A stretch of 64,000 nucleotides of DNA from Zwartia vadi (GTDB lineage: Bacteria > Pseudomonadota > Gammaproteobacteria > Burkholderiales > Burkholderiaceae_B): assembly GCF_030410375.1 (NCBI RefSeq), contig NZ_JAUHHE010000002.1:124001-188000 (forward strand), in the 5' to 3' direction. Position 1 is the first letter of the stretch. Each line of letters begins with the position of its first letter. Below are positions 27,046 through 37,231 of the stretch, piece after piece. The notes beneath the pieces are model-generated. The model was not told where the DNA came from. It saw only the letters and a program-made list of their open reading frames with translations, and did no database searches. The position numbers and the translations under genes are program-made.

Positions 27046-27845
27046 GACCTGATCGCCTGCTTGCGTCTGCCAAGGACTTTAAGTCTCTTGGCGCCAAAGG
27101 GCTTCAAGGGATTACTGCGACTAATAGCAATACTAAAATATCCGTCTCTCGCCTGCCTAGTTCAGGCGGTGCAACTGCACCAGTCAAACGTGTTCAAGAG
27201 AACATTGGCTTGAACTCAGAGCGTTTGCGAGCCGCCATGGTCGAACGCTTGCATGCACAGGGTATTGATAATGAGCGTGTCCTGAGTGCGATGCAACGTG
27301 TGCCTCGACACGCCTTCGTGGACGAGGCTTTGGCGAGCCGCGCTTATGACGATGCGGCGCTGCCGATCGGTCATGGTCAAACAATTTCCCAGCCGTGGGT
27401 AGTTGCGCGCATGCTGGCCGCCGTGTGTGAGTTTGGTTTACCCAATCGCGTGCTGGAAGTGGGTACTGGATGTGGTTATCAGGCTGCTGTGATGTCGTAT
27501 GTTTTTGCTCAGGTCTATTCTGTTGAACGTATCCGAGCGTTGTACGATATGGCTAAAGAACACTTGCGAGATTTGCGTCTGACTAAAGTCAGACTCACTT
27601 ATGGAGATGGAATGGCAGGTCTGCCGAGTGCTGCGCCCTTTGATGCGATTGTGGTTGCCGCTGCGGGCTTGAGGATTCCTCAAGCTTTGATGTTGCAACT
27701 CAGCATTGGCGGCACATTGATTGCTCCGGAGGGCGCGAGCGCCCAAAAATTAATTCGAATTCAACGTACTGGCGATTCCAGCTGGTCTAGACAAGAGCTT
27801 GAAGAGGTTCGGTTCGTGCCACTAAAGTCCGGATTGCAACCTTGA
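27018..27845 (+). CDS. pcm: Protein-L-isoaspartate O-methyltransferase
   Basis: A 275-residue SAM-dependent enzyme that repairs isoaspartyl damage in proteins. The catalytic domain starts near residue 70 ([14 protein letters not shown]). It contains [35 protein letters not shown] (in part), the SAM loop [16 protein letters not shown] and [15 protein letters not shown]. About 65 N-terminal residues precede the domain; they are Ser/Thr/Lys rich and not needed for the fold. Extended Pcm proteins are common in betaproteobacteria. ATG 27018 lies inside surE; ATG 27033 is an alternative. Co-transcribed with surE and nlpD. Confidence 0.94.
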   Translation: MGWAAMQWLRPDRLLASAKDFKSLGAKGLQGITATNSNTKISVSRLPSSGGATAPVKRVQENIGLNSERLRAAMVERLHAQGIDNERVLSAMQRVPRHAFVDEALASRAYDDAALPIGHGQTISQPWVVARMLAAVCEFGLPNRVLEVGTGCGYQAAVMSYVFAQVYSVERIRALYDMAKEHLRDLRLTKVRLTYGDGMAGLPSAAPFDAIVVAAAGLRIPQALMLQLSIGGTLIAPEGASAQKLIRIQRTGDSSWSRQELEEVRFVPLKSGLQP

Positions 27846-27862
27846 ACACACAGGAGAAAAGT

Positions 27863-28651
27863 ATGCGAGGGGATGCTCACACATGCATCAAGAAACACAT
27901 TGATACAAATGTGAAATCAGATTTGTCTTTTAAAGCGGTAACTACAGCTTCTTTGGTCGCTGTTGCTTTGATATTAGGTGGCTGTACGTCCAATACAAGT
28001 GCGCCGGTTTCCAGTTTATCGTCTGGCGTACCAAGCACAGCAACGTACGTTGTGAAACCTGGCGATACCCTAAATAAAATTTCCCGAGCCACTGGCGTGC
28101 CCGAAGCCACCATTGCCCGGATTAATAAAATCTCCAATCCCAATCTCTTGATTGTGGGTCAAACCTTGCGTTTGTCTGACGCGCAGAGTCCTCCACCCGC
28201 TCGTGCATCAGCGAGCGCGCCTTCGTCTCAAGCGAGCAAGCCTGTTAACAATACCGAATCAAGCAGTTCACGTGCTTCTGACGCTGGTTTGATCAGCTGG
28301 GGCTGGCCCGCCAAAGGGAAAATCATTCAGGGCTTTACTCAGGCAACCAAGGGGATCGATATCGCAGGTAGTTCTGGAGACCCAATCGAAGCCGCTGCAA
28401 ACGGCAAAGTGATCTTTGCGGGTGACGGCCCGCGCGGCTTGGGTAATCTGGTGATTATTGAACATAGCGATGGATTTATTACTGCCTATGCACACAACAA
28501 GACCTTGTTAGTCAAAGAAGGGCAGGTCGTCAAACGAGGTTCTAAGATCGCTGAAATGGGTCAGTCCGATACCACTTCCGTTCGTCTGCATTTTGAAGTT
28601 CGACGTCGCGGGACGCCAGTTGATCCTTTGCAGTATTTGCCGCCACGATAG
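27863..28651 (+). CDS. nlpD: NlpD-like lipoprotein (LysM + degenerate LytM domain)
   Basis: A 262-residue envelope lipoprotein. After an N-terminal stretch the lipobox LILGGC places the lipidated Cys at 41. A LysM peptidoglycan-binding domain follows (about 62-106, YVVKPGDTLNKISRATGV). A Ser/Ala/Pro linker leads to a peptidase M23 (LytM) domain (about 155-260). The M23 metal site looks degenerate: the first His of the usual HxGxD motif is missing (TKGIDIAG), as in E. coli NlpD, which is a non-enzymatic activator of amidase AmiC in cell separation. That role is inferred. ATG 27863 is chosen because AGGAG is six bases upstream; an in-frame TTG at 27842 overlaps pcm. rpoS does not follow. Confidence 0.9.
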   Translation: MRGDAHTCIKKHIDTNVKSDLSFKAVTTASLVAVALILGGCTSNTSAPVSSLSSGVPSTATYVVKPGDTLNKISRATGVPEATIARINKISNPNLLIVGQTLRLSDAQSPPPARASASAPSSQASKPVNNTESSSSRASDAGLISWGWPAKGKIIQGFTQATKGIDIAGSSGDPIEAAANGKVIFAGDGPRGLGNLVIIEHSDGFITAYAHNKTLLVKEGQVVKRGSKIAEMGQSDTTSVRLHFEVRRRGTPVDPLQYLPPR

Positions 28652-28669
28652 TCACGATAGCCTGCTCTG

Positions 28670-29446
28670 ATGACGCCTACACTTGTATTTGATTTGGAAA
28701 CGATCCCCGATATAGATGGTTTACGCCGTCTGCATGGCTGGGGGGCTGAGGTGCCAGATTCCGAGGTTGCGCAACGTGCCTTTGCCGCGCGCAAAGAACT
28801 GACAGGAAGCGATTTTTTACCCTTGCACTTGCAGCGTGTCGCAGTAGTAGGGTGTGTCTTTAGAGATGATCAAGGTTTTCGCGTCAGGTGTCTGGGGCAG
28901 GCCGATGATCCAGAGCACACGCTGCTTTCTGGATTCTTTAAAACAATCGAGCGCTACACGCCAAAGCTGGTGAGCTGGAACGGAAATGGTTTTGATTTAC
29001 CTGTCCTGCACTATCGCAGTTTGATTCACGGGGTGGTCGCGCCTCGTTATTGGGATACGGGCGATGAGGACAGGGAATTTAAATACAACAACTATTTAAG
29101 TCGTTACCATACTCGTCATATAGATTTGATGGATGTTCTGGCCAAGTACAACGGTCGTGGTAATGCGCCACTCGACGACTTGGCTAAGCTGTGCGGTTTC
29201 CCAGGCAAGCTGGGAATGGATGGTAGTCAGGTCTGGAACGCCTGGACACAAGGTCAGGCTAATGAGGTTCGCGCTTACTGCGAAACGGATGTAGTCAACA
29301 CCTGGTTGGTTTATTGTCGTTTCAGATTGTTGCGCGGCGAGCTTGATGCAGCCTCTTACGAAGCTGAAATCGCGCTTGTTCGCGAGACCCTTGAGCAAAG
29401 CAATGAACTACATTGGAAGCAATATCTAGAGGCCTGGGGTCGTTAA
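28670..29446 (+). CDS. Predicted 3'-5' exonuclease (PolB-exonuclease-like)
   Basis: A 258-residue protein of the DnaQ/RNase H-like fold related to the exonuclease domain of DNA polymerase B. Exo I is VFDLETIPD (Asp-x-Glu), Exo [14 protein letters not shown], and Exo [19 protein letters not shown]. There is no polymerase domain. The nucleic-acid substrate has not been established for this family as far as I know. It lies 18 bases after nlpD and two bases before rlmD, so it is part of the same operon. Confidence 0.87.
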   Translation: MTPTLVFDLETIPDIDGLRRLHGWGAEVPDSEVAQRAFAARKELTGSDFLPLHLQRVAVVGCVFRDDQGFRVRCLGQADDPEHTLLSGFFKTIERYTPKLVSWNGNGFDLPVLHYRSLIHGVVAPRYWDTGDEDREFKYNNYLSRYHTRHIDLMDVLAKYNGRGNAPLDDLAKLCGFPGKLGMDGSQVWNAWTQGQANEVRAYCETDVVNTWLVYCRFRLLRGELDAASYEAEIALVRETLEQSNELHWKQYLEAWGR

Positions 29447-29448
29447 TC

Positions 29449-30759
29449 ATGTTGGATGATGTGTTGCAGGTCGAGTCTCTCGACCTTGAGGCGCGTGGTA
29501 TTTCTCGTCGCGAAGGCAAGGTTGTATTTATCGAGGGTGCTCTCCCCGGAGAACATGTGACGATCAATACATTTCGTCGCAAACCCTCATATGAAATTGG
29601 GCGTGTACAAGAGATTCGAAAGGAATCCTCTCAGCGTGTCATGCCCAGGTGCGAACATTTTGGTGTGTGCGGAGGCTGCGTGATGCAGCATCTTGAGCCG
29701 AGTGCTCAGGTCGCAGTTAAACAACGTGCGCTTGAAGATGCCTTGCATCACATCGGTAAAGCGCGTCCTGAACGCGTATTGCCTGCTTTGCATGGCCCAT
29801 ACTGGGGCTATCGTTATCGCGCGCGCTTGGCGGTACGCTGGGTGGCCAAAAAGGGGACTGTTCTAGTAGGATTTCATGAGCGCAAAAGTAGTTTTGTTGC
29901 AGACATTAAAACGTGCCATGTCCTGCCACCATCTATCGCGGCGCTCCTGCTGCCTCTTCGCAAGCTTGTGATGAACCTGTCGGCACCTGATCGTTTTCCT
30001 CAGATTGAAGTTTCTGTCGGAGAGGGTGTCATTGCACTTGTACTGAGGCATCTATTGCCGTTGACTGTTGAGGATGTGCAGCAGCTGCGTGATTTTGCCG
30101 CTCAGTATTCGGTTCAGTGGTGGTTACAGTCTAAAGGGCCGGATACCGTGATTCCTTTGGACCCCGCACATGAAAATACTTTGCACTACACCTTGCCTGA
30201 ATTTGGTTTGGAAATGCCCTTCAAGCCAACAGACTTTACGCAGGTCAATCATCAGATCAATCGTGCCCTTGTTTCCCGTGCGCTGAAACTTCTTGAGCCT
30301 CAAGCGCAAGATCGCATTGCTGATATGTTTTGCGGGCTTGGCAATTTCACTCTCCCTTTGGCGACACGCTGTCAGGAGGTGGTGGGCATTGAGGGCAGTG
30401 CCATGCTGACTGCGCGTGCGCAAAGTGCCGCGCAGCGTGCAGGCATACAGCACGCAAAGTTTGAGACCTTGAATTTGTTTGAGGTCACAACGGAATGGTT
30501 AGCGGAGCTGGGCAAATTTGATCGGATGCTGATTGATCCGCCGAGGGAGGGCGCTCTTGCACTTTCTCAAGCACTGGCTCATTTACCCGCCAGTTTGCGG
30601 CCTGCACGGATCGTCTATGTTTCTTGCAACCCTGCAACGCTCGCGCGGGATACTGCTATTTTGTTACACGAGGGCGCATACACGCTTCGGGCAGCCGGCG
30701 TGGTGAATATGTTCCCCCACACCGGTCATGTCGAATCAATGGCTGTCTTTGAGAGTTGA
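29449..30759 (+). CDS. rlmD: 23S rRNA (uracil-1939-C5)-methyltransferase RlmD
   Basis: A 436-residue Fe-S RNA methyltransferase. An N-terminal TRAM domain (about 1-60) is followed by the cluster ligands [10 protein letters not shown] (Cys68, Cys74, Cys77), with the fourth Cys in IKTCHVLP. The C-terminal Rossmann domain has [22 protein letters not shown] and the catalytic [13 protein letters not shown] (Cys near 393). ATG 29449 gives [17 protein letters not shown], the expected TRAM start. The gene ends with a 24-base tail-to-tail overlap with argH. Confidence 0.94.
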   Translation: MLDDVLQVESLDLEARGISRREGKVVFIEGALPGEHVTINTFRRKPSYEIGRVQEIRKESSQRVMPRCEHFGVCGGCVMQHLEPSAQVAVKQRALEDALHHIGKARPERVLPALHGPYWGYRYRARLAVRWVAKKGTVLVGFHERKSSFVADIKTCHVLPPSIAALLLPLRKLVMNLSAPDRFPQIEVSVGEGVIALVLRHLLPLTVEDVQQLRDFAAQYSVQWWLQSKGPDTVIPLDPAHENTLHYTLPEFGLEMPFKPTDFTQVNHQINRALVSRALKLLEPQAQDRIADMFCGLGNFTLPLATRCQEVVGIEGSAMLTARAQSAAQRAGIQHAKFETLNLFEVTTEWLAELGKFDRMLIDPPREGALALSQALAHLPASLRPARIVYVSCNPATLARDTAILLHEGAYTLRAAGVVNMFPHTGHVESMAVFES

Positions 30760-32163
30760 GTCCAGAATTTTCTGAGCAGCTTGACGGACGCGTTCAGGCG
30801 CAGTCCCGCCGATGTGATTGCGCGCCGCGACTGAGCCTTCGAGCGTCAGCACGCTGTGAACATCCGCGCCGATTGAGGGATGAAACTTTTGTAGTTCGCT
30901 CACCGACAGATCGGCTAGATCGCAGCCCTTTTGTTCGCATTCACGTACAGCGTGCGCAACGGCTTCGTGCGCATCGCGAAATGGCACGCCTCGCTTGACC
31001 AGGTAATCGGCTAGATCTGTCGCAGTTGCGAATCCTTGCAAGGCTGCAGCACGCATCGCATCGGCCTTGACTTTGATCCCGGACACCAAGTCAACAAAAA
31101 TTGTCAGTGTGTCGCGAACTGTGTCGGCTGTATCAAACAGACCTTCTTTATCTTCTTGATTATCCTTGTTGTAAGCAAGTGGCTGACCTTTCATGAGCGT
31201 AAGTAGTGCCACAAGGTGACCATTGACGCGTCCAGTTTTACCACGGGCGAGCTCGGGGACATCGGGGTTTTTCTTTTGCGGCATGATGGAGCTGCCAGTG
31301 CAGAAGCGATCAGCCAGGTCGATAAAGCCTACTCGCGGGCTCATCCAAATGACAATTTCCTCAGAAAATCTGGATATGTGCGTCATGATGAGTGCGCAAG
31401 CACTGCAAAATTCGATTGCAAAATCCCTGTCGGATACGGCATCGAGTGAGTTTTGGCAAACATCGTCAAAATCCAGTAACTTGGCCACCATGGGACGATC
31501 AATCGGAAAACTTGTGCCCGCGAGTGCTGCTGCGCCCAGCGGCAAAATATTGACGCGTTTACGACAATCCGCGAGGCGGGCGGCATCACGCCCAAACATT
31601 TCTGCATAGGCGAGTAAGTGGTGACCAAATGTGACGGGTTGTGCGACCTGCATGTGGGTAAAACCAGGCAAAATCGTGCTTGAATGTTCAAGCGCCACGG
31701 CGGCGAGTGCGTGTTGCAGCTGATGGAGCAGGATAATCAGTCCATCGATCTCGTGGCGCAACCATAGACGGATGTCGGTTGCGACCTGATCATTGCGTGA
31801 ACGGCCGGTATGCAGTCGTTTACCGGCATCTCCGACGAGTTCAACCAGTCTTTTTTCGATATTGAGGTGAACATCCTCGAGGTCTAACAGCCACTGAAAG
31901 GTGCCTGCGTCGATTTCGCTCAAAATCTGGGCCATCCCGCGTTCGATGTCGCTGCGGTCTTGAGGTGTGATGACTTTGGCCGCTTCTAGCATCTGCGCGT
32001 GAGCGAGTGACCCCTGAATATCAAAACGCGCCAGGCGTTTGTCAAAATCAACTGAGGCCGTATAGCGTTTAACCAACTCTGAAACTGGCTCCGAAAAGCG
32101 GGCGGACCACGCTTGGGCTTTCTTGTCGAATTGGCTCTGAATAGGTTTAGGTGTATTTTTCAT
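30736..32163 (-). CDS. argH: Argininosuccinate lyase
   Basis: A 475-residue fumarase/aspartase-superfamily enzyme catalysing the last step of arginine biosynthesis (argininosuccinate to arginine plus fumarate). Signatures are [36 protein letters not shown] and the family hallmark [19 protein letters not shown] 32163 ([15 protein letters not shown]) is preferred over TTG 32172. Length is normal. It is divergent from nadE and convergent with rlmD. Confidence 0.96.
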   Translation of the reverse strand: MKNTPKPIQSQFDKKAQAWSARFSEPVSELVKRYTASVDFDKRLARFDIQGSLAHAQMLEAAKVITPQDRSDIERGMAQILSEIDAGTFQWLLDLEDVHLNIEKRLVELVGDAGKRLHTGRSRNDQVATDIRLWLRHEIDGLIILLHQLQHALAAVALEHSSTILPGFTHMQVAQPVTFGHHLLAYAEMFGRDAARLADCRKRVNILPLGAAALAGTSFPIDRPMVAKLLDFDDVCQNSLDAVSDRDFAIEFCSACALIMTHISRFSEEIVIWMSPRVGFIDLADRFCTGSSIMPQKKNPDVPELARGKTGRVNGHLVALLTLMKGQPLAYNKDNQEDKEGLFDTADTVRDTLTIFVDLVSGIKVKADAMRAAALQGFATATDLADYLVKRGVPFRDAHEAVAHAVRECEQKGCDLADLSVSELQKFHPSIGADVHSVLTLEGSVAARNHIGGTAPERVRQAAQKILDSTLKDSH

Positions 32164-32248
32164 GATGGTCAAATTATAGAACGCAGCGCTGGCCTGGCGG
32201 GCATGAGATAATTTTTACTCAACGTAACTCCTTTAAACCGGAAACAAT

Positions 32249-33898
32249 ATGGCTGCGGTCAGGGTAGGCATTGCGCAAATAAACGCTTTAGTAGGTGATC
32301 TGGCGGGCAACGCCAGACTCGTTTTTGAATCTGCCTTGAAAGCCCATCAAGAGGGCGCTCGGGTACTCCTGACCCCTGAACTTGTCCTGACGGGCTATCC
32401 ACCCGAGGATTTATTGCTGCGTCCCGCTTTTGTTGAGCAGTGCGAGCAATCCCTTGGACAGCTCTGCGCCGAACTGTCAGTTTTAAAGGGCATGCATGTG
32501 GTTGTTGGACACGTCTGTCTGGTCCAGGGGCGCTTGCATAATGCTGCTTCCGTTCTGGCTGATGGACAGATTCTGGGGACGTATTTAAAGAAAGAGCTGC
32601 CGAACTATTCCGTTTTTGATGAAAAGCGTTATTTCGAACCCGGCGATTCACCGCTGAGCTTCAGCGTGGAGGGTGTGCGTTTTGGAATCAATATTTGTGA
32701 GGATATTTGGGGGGACTCCGCACCCGAGCAGGCTGCAGCGCTTGGTATCCAGGCGCTGTTGGTGTTGAATGCCTCACCTTTCAGCATGGGTAAGCAAGCC
32801 CAGCGTATACGTGTGGCGCAACGCTGTGTCCAGCGTATTCACTGCGCATTGCTCTATGCAAATTTGGCTGGCGGCCAGGACGAGTTGGTGTTCGACGGTG
32901 CGTCGTTTGCGCTGTCACGTGAGGGGAAACTCGTTTTGCGAGCGGCGGACTTCGGTACGGATCTAAGTTTTATTGAGGTTTCCTATTCTGGCGATCTCCT
33001 CTCAACGCAATCAGATGCAAAAGAATTGAAATCCGCACTCTCCCCAGAAGTGCAATCCATCGAATCACAAGTATGGGAAGCGCTTAAGTTATGTCTTGCC
33101 GACTACATCAAAAAGAACGGTTTTAAAAGTGTGATTTTGGGCCTGTCGGGCGGGATCGACTCTGCTGTCGTGTTGGCCCTGGCGGTGGATGCGCTGGGTG
33201 CAGAGCGTGTCCATGCTGTCATGATGCCATCGCGTTACACGGCCGATATCTCCCAGATTGATGCACGTGACATGGTTGCACGTCTTGGTGTGGATTATCG
33301 CGAAATTGCGATTGCGGACCTCGCCAATAGCTTTGATCAGGTTCTGGCGCCGATTTTTGCCGGCAGGCCCGCCGATGCGACTGAGGAAAATATTCAGGCT
33401 CGTCTGCGGGGGATGCTCCTGATGGCACTGTCCAATAAATTTGGTCACCTGGTTCTGACTACCGGGAACAAATCTGAGCTCTCAACGGGATATTGCACGC
33501 TTTACGGTGATATGGCTGGAGGCTTTGCCGTGTTGAAAGATGTGGCCAAAACCTTGGTTTATCGACTCGCACGTTGGCGCAATACACAGGGCGAGGTGAT
33601 TCCTGTACGGATCATCACACGTCCCCCTTCAGCCGAGTTGCGCGAAGATCAGACCGATCAGGACAATCTGCCTGAATACGATGTGATTGATGCAATTATC
33701 GAGGATTATGTCGAACGCAATGCCTCACCTAAAGAGATCATTGCCAAAGGCTATGCACCAGCGGCGGTTGAACAAGTTGTCCGCTTACTGCGTATCAATG
33801 AATACAAGCGTAAACAGGGACCGTTTGGTCCACGTATTACGGAGCGAGCGTTTGGACGGGATTGGCGTTATCCTTTGTCTAACGGTTATCGTGACTGA
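32249..33898 (+). CDS. nadE: Glutamine-dependent NAD+ synthetase
   Basis: A 549-residue two-domain enzyme that converts deamido-NAD to NAD using glutamine. The N-terminal nitrilase-type glutaminase domain has the catalytic triad Glu44 (LTPELVLTGYPPEDLL), a Lys at 114-115 (TYLKKELPNY) and Cys150 (GINICEDIWG). The C-terminal synthetase domain carries the pyrophosphatase loop GLSGGIDSAVVLALA and TTGNKSELSTGYCTLYGDMAGG. Full length. PII follows by 28 bases, so glutamine sensing and glutamine-dependent NAD synthesis share an operon. Confidence 0.96.
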   Translation: MAAVRVGIAQINALVGDLAGNARLVFESALKAHQEGARVLLTPELVLTGYPPEDLLLRPAFVEQCEQSLGQLCAELSVLKGMHVVVGHVCLVQGRLHNAASVLADGQILGTYLKKELPNYSVFDEKRYFEPGDSPLSFSVEGVRFGINICEDIWGDSAPEQAAALGIQALLVLNASPFSMGKQAQRIRVAQRCVQRIHCALLYANLAGGQDELVFDGASFALSREGKLVLRAADFGTDLSFIEVSYSGDLLSTQSDAKELKSALSPEVQSIESQVWEALKLCLADYIKKNGFKSVILGLSGGIDSAVVLALAVDALGAERVHAVMMPSRYTADISQIDARDMVARLGVDYREIAIADLANSFDQVLAPIFAGRPADATEENIQARLRGMLLMALSNKFGHLVLTTGNKSELSTGYCTLYGDMAGGFAVLKDVAKTLVYRLARWRNTQGEVIPVRIITRPPSAELREDQTDQDNLPEYDVIDAIIEDYVERNASPKEIIAKGYAPAAVEQVVRLLRINEYKRKQGPFGPRITERAFGRDWRYPLSNGYRD

Positions 33899-33914
33899 TC
33901 TGATTTTCATATAA

Positions 33915-34265
<351 letters not shown>

Positions 34266-34291
34266 TTTTTAACTGAATGAGTAACATTTAA

Positions 34292-35917
34292 ATGAAACAA
34301 TTTGACTGGGTGAACCCCTACCCAACCATTCGTATTCCAGTTTTCGCACGCAACGTGGTGTCGACCTCCCACCCCTTGGCTGCTCAGGCGGGATTGCGTA
34401 TGCTTCTCAAGGGTGGTTCCGCTGTGGATGCGGTGATTGCCGCAGCCGCGGCAATCACACTTGTTGAACCTGTTTCCTGCGGCCTGGGTGGAGATGCCTT
34501 TGCAATTGTCTGGGATGGTAAAACGCTGCAAGGCCTCAATGCCTCGGGATATGCACCGAAAGCTTGGGACATCGATTATTTCAAAAAGAAGTATGGAGTA
34601 GATGTCAATGGGCTTGCCAAAGCTCCCAAGCGTGGCGTAGACGCGATCACGGTTCCAGGAGTTGTGGCGGGTTGGGCGGCCTTGCATGAGCGTTACGGCA
34701 AGCTTCCCTTTGCCGAGCTCATGGAGCCTGCTATTGAGATCGCAGAGCGTGGTTACTCTGTGCCGCCTGTAGTCGCTCAAAAATGGGCGGCTGCGGTTCC
34801 TGAGTTAAAAAACCAGCCAGGTTTTGCCAACACCTTCATGCCTGAGGGCAGGGCGCCCAAGGTTGGTGAGCGTTTTGTTTTCAAGGATGCCGCGCAAACG
34901 CTCCGAAAAATTGGCGAGTCGCTTGGACGTGATCTTTACGAAGGTGAGACGGCAGAAAAGCTTGTGGCATTCATCCGTGAGCATGGCGGTGTCCACACAC
35001 TCGAGGATTTCCGTGAATATCGTCCGGAGTGGGTCACCCCCATTTCAAAGAATTATCGCGGCTATACCCTTCATGAGATTCCTCCAAATGGACAAGGTAT
35101 CTCTGCGCTTCAGGCACTCGGCATGCTTGAGCACTTCGATATCGCCAATATGAAAGTCGACTCAGTCGAGTCCCAGCATGTGCAGATCGAAGCAATGAAG
35201 CTGGCAATGGCTGATTTATATCGCTATGTTGCAGATCCTCGCTCCATGGAGGTCTCGGCTGCTCAAATGCTGGATGACGCGTATCTTGCCGAACGTGCCA
35301 AACTCATTGATCCGAAGCGTGCGACTCATTTTGCACCCGGTTTTCCGCCAACAGGTGGCACGATTTATCTCACTGCGGCAGACGAGAATGGAATGATGGT
35401 TTCGTTCATTCAATCCAACTACATGGGTTTTGGTTCCGGTGTCGTCGTACCTGGAACTGGCGTCAGTTTTCAGAATCGAGGCGTGGGTTTCTCAATGGAT
35501 CCCAAGTCTGCCAACGCTGTTCAAGGACATAAGCGTCCCTTCCATACAATCATCCCCGGCTTTTTAACTAAAGACGGTGAGCCTGTGATGAGCTTTGGCG
35601 TGATGGGAGGTGATATCCAACCACAAGGCCATATCCAGACGGTCATTCGTATGGTTGACTACCATCAGCAACCGCAAGCAGCCTGCGATGCCCCGCGATG
35701 GAAAGTCAATCGAGATTTCACGTTAGACGTGGAATCAACGATGAAGGCATCGACGATTTCTGGCCTGGAAAAGCTTGGCCATTCGCTGAAAGCCATCGAT
35801 GATCCATACATGGACTTCGGCTCTGGTCAGTTTATTTGGCGTTTATCCAAGGATTTAAAGGACGGTTATGTAGTTGCCAGCGATAGCCGTCGGGATGGTC
35901 AAGCGGTCGGTTTCTGA
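34292..35917 (+). CDS. Gamma-glutamyltransferase-family Ntn-hydrolase (cytoplasmic type)
   Basis: A 541-residue member of the GGT family. The N-terminal ARNVVSTSHPLAAQAG and GGSAVDAVIAAAAAITLVEP are typical, followed by GGDAFAIVWD. The autocleavage and nucleophile Thr is expected in GGTIYLTAADENG, with NYMGFGSGVVVPGTGVSFQNRG after it. No signal peptide is present, unlike classical periplasmic Ggt, so it more closely resembles YwrD/HpxW-type enzymes (HpxW is an oxamate amidohydrolase). The substrate is uncertain. It starts 26 bases after PII. Its last 19 bases overlap ubiC tail-to-tail. Confidence 0.88.
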   Translation: MKQFDWVNPYPTIRIPVFARNVVSTSHPLAAQAGLRMLLKGGSAVDAVIAAAAAITLVEPVSCGLGGDAFAIVWDGKTLQGLNASGYAPKAWDIDYFKKKYGVDVNGLAKAPKRGVDAITVPGVVAGWAALHERYGKLPFAELMEPAIEIAERGYSVPPVVAQKWAAAVPELKNQPGFANTFMPEGRAPKVGERFVFKDAAQTLRKIGESLGRDLYEGETAEKLVAFIREHGGVHTLEDFREYRPEWVTPISKNYRGYTLHEIPPNGQGISALQALGMLEHFDIANMKVDSVESQHVQIEAMKLAMADLYRYVADPRSMEVSAAQMLDDAYLAERAKLIDPKRATHFAPGFPPTGGTIYLTAADENGMMVSFIQSNYMGFGSGVVVPGTGVSFQNRGVGFSMDPKSANAVQGHKRPFHTIIPGFLTKDGEPVMSFGVMGGDIQPQGHIQTVIRMVDYHQQPQAACDAPRWKVNRDFTLDVESTMKASTISGLEKLGHSLKAIDDPYMDFGSGQFIWRLSKDLKDGYVVASDSRRDGQAVGF

Positions 35918-36471
35918 ACCAGGCGCCAGAAATCGGGTAAAAAACACTCCGCGACTAAAAGAGGGTACCCCTGGCGCCAAAACACCGAACGCCTAGCCAA
36001 GAGATTGGTTGTCGCGGGATGCGAAGTCAGACGGGCATTCGCTAACAGTACCGTTCGATACAGTTCAGATTGTCGATGTACGCGCGCGACTTCAAAATTC
36101 GAGCGAGTGATCGCGACGTTGTTGTACAAAATATCGGCAAGAGGGCGGCTTCTAAGTCTGCGAATACCTTGCCAGGTTCCATGGGAAGCCTGAAGGGTCG
36201 TCAGACTCCTTGCCGCCACACATTGAATGCCCTCAAGGCTCATGACGATTTCCCTGACCCACACCGGTGTACCCGGGCGGATATTGAGTCGCTGAGACTC
36301 ATTGGCACTGGCGCCTTCTGGATATTCGGCAAGGACGTGCAACTCTAGTACACCCAGTTCGCGCAAGGCGCCAGTCAGGGCTCCAGGTCGCATCAGCCAT
36401 TGTTTCTGTGGGTTGGACCAAGATGGGGCAGGACGAGTAGTCCAACGCGTAGAGGATTCTAAATTGTTCAT
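35899..36471 (-). CDS. ubiC: Chorismate lyase (UbiC-like)
   Basis: A 190-residue protein. It matches the UbiC pattern, in which chorismate is cleaved to 4-hydroxybenzoate and pyruvate for ubiquinone synthesis. Aligned features are WVREIVMSLEG (E. coli WLREILLCADG), the Arg of AARSLTTL, PLADILYNN, FEVARV, RRSVFWRQGYPLLVAECFLP and the final W. Length is slightly above E. coli UbiC. The catalytic Arg and Glu positions look preserved. ubiA is not adjacent. It overlaps the preceding GGT-family gene by 19 bases tail-to-tail and is divergent from the pseudouridine synthase gene. Confidence 0.85.
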   Translation of the reverse strand: MNNLESSTRWTTRPAPSWSNPQKQWLMRPGALTGALRELGVLELHVLAEYPEGASANESQRLNIRPGTPVWVREIVMSLEGIQCVAARSLTTLQASHGTWQGIRRLRSRPLADILYNNVAITRSNFEVARVHRQSELYRTVLLANARLTSHPATTNLLARRSVFWRQGYPLLVAECFLPDFWRLVQKPTA

Positions 36472-36491
36472 GGATGTGTATTATCCAACTT

Positions 36492-37220
36492 ATGGAAAAG
36501 TTGCGTATTTCAAAATTAATGGCAGACCGCGGTTTATGCTCGCGTAGAGAAGCGGATAGCTACATCGAAAAAGGCTGGGTTAAGGTCGATGGTGTCGTTG
36601 CCACGCTTGGCGAACGGGCACTGCCGACTCAGACGATTACTCTGGATCGCCATGCTGCGGCGCAGCAGGTTTCTCGGGTCACAATTTTGATTCACAAGCC
36701 AATGGCTTACGTATCTGGGCAGGCTGAGGATGGTTATACGCCCGCTGTCGCCCTGATTCATGCGAATAGCCGATCCAAAACTGACCGTAGTCCGCTCAAG
36801 TTTGATCGCTCACAGCTCCGTGGTTTGGCGGTCGCTGGACGACTTGATATCGATTCAACTGGTTTGCTGGTGCTGACCCAAGATGGTCGCATTGCCAGGC
36901 AGTTGATTGGTGAGGATTCTAATGTCGAAAAAGAATATCTTGTACGCGTCCAAGGGCGGCTCGCCCCTGGTGGACTAGAACTTTTGAATGAAGGCTTGTC
37001 TCTGGATGGTAAACGCCTCAAACGCGCCCAAGTTCGCTGGCAAAACGAAGATCAACTTCAATTTATCTTACGCGAAGGAAAAAAGCGGCAGATTCGCAGA
37101 ATGTGTGAACTTGTCGGCCTCAAAGTTTTGGGCTTGAAACGGGTCAGAATAGGTGGCGTCAAACTCGCTGACCTTCCCGTTGGTCAGTGGCGCTATTTGG
37201 GTGCGCACGAGCGGTTTTAG
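36492..37220 (+). CDS. RsuA-family rRNA/tRNA pseudouridine synthase (RluF-like)
   Basis: A 242-residue enzyme with an N-terminal S4 RNA-binding domain (LRISKLMADRGLCSRREADSYIEKG). The catalytic domain contains GRLDIDSTGLLVLTQDG (catalytic Asp in the GRLDxDxxGL motif), EKEYLVRVQG, REGKKRQIRRMCELVGLKV and LPVGQWR. The CSRREADxYIExG and ATLGE segments look closer to RluF (23S U2604) than to RsuA, but the assignment within the family is tentative. ATG 36492 is preferred over an upstream ATG at 36474. It is convergent with rlmJ, with 11 bases between the stops. Confidence 0.87.
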   Translation: MEKLRISKLMADRGLCSRREADSYIEKGWVKVDGVVATLGERALPTQTITLDRHAAAQQVSRVTILIHKPMAYVSGQAEDGYTPAVALIHANSRSKTDRSPLKFDRSQLRGLAVAGRLDIDSTGLLVLTQDGRIARQLIGEDSNVEKEYLVRVQGRLAPGGLELLNEGLSLDGKRLKRAQVRWQNEDQLQFILREGKKRQIRRMCELVGLKVLGLKRVRIGGVKLADLPVGQWRYLGAHERF

Positions 37221-37231
37221 CGCAAACAGTC

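Noticed and set aside
27863..28651. Active M23 endopeptidase call for the nlpD product
   Set aside because: The first His of the HxGxD metal motif is absent (TKGID), as in the non-enzymatic activator NlpD.
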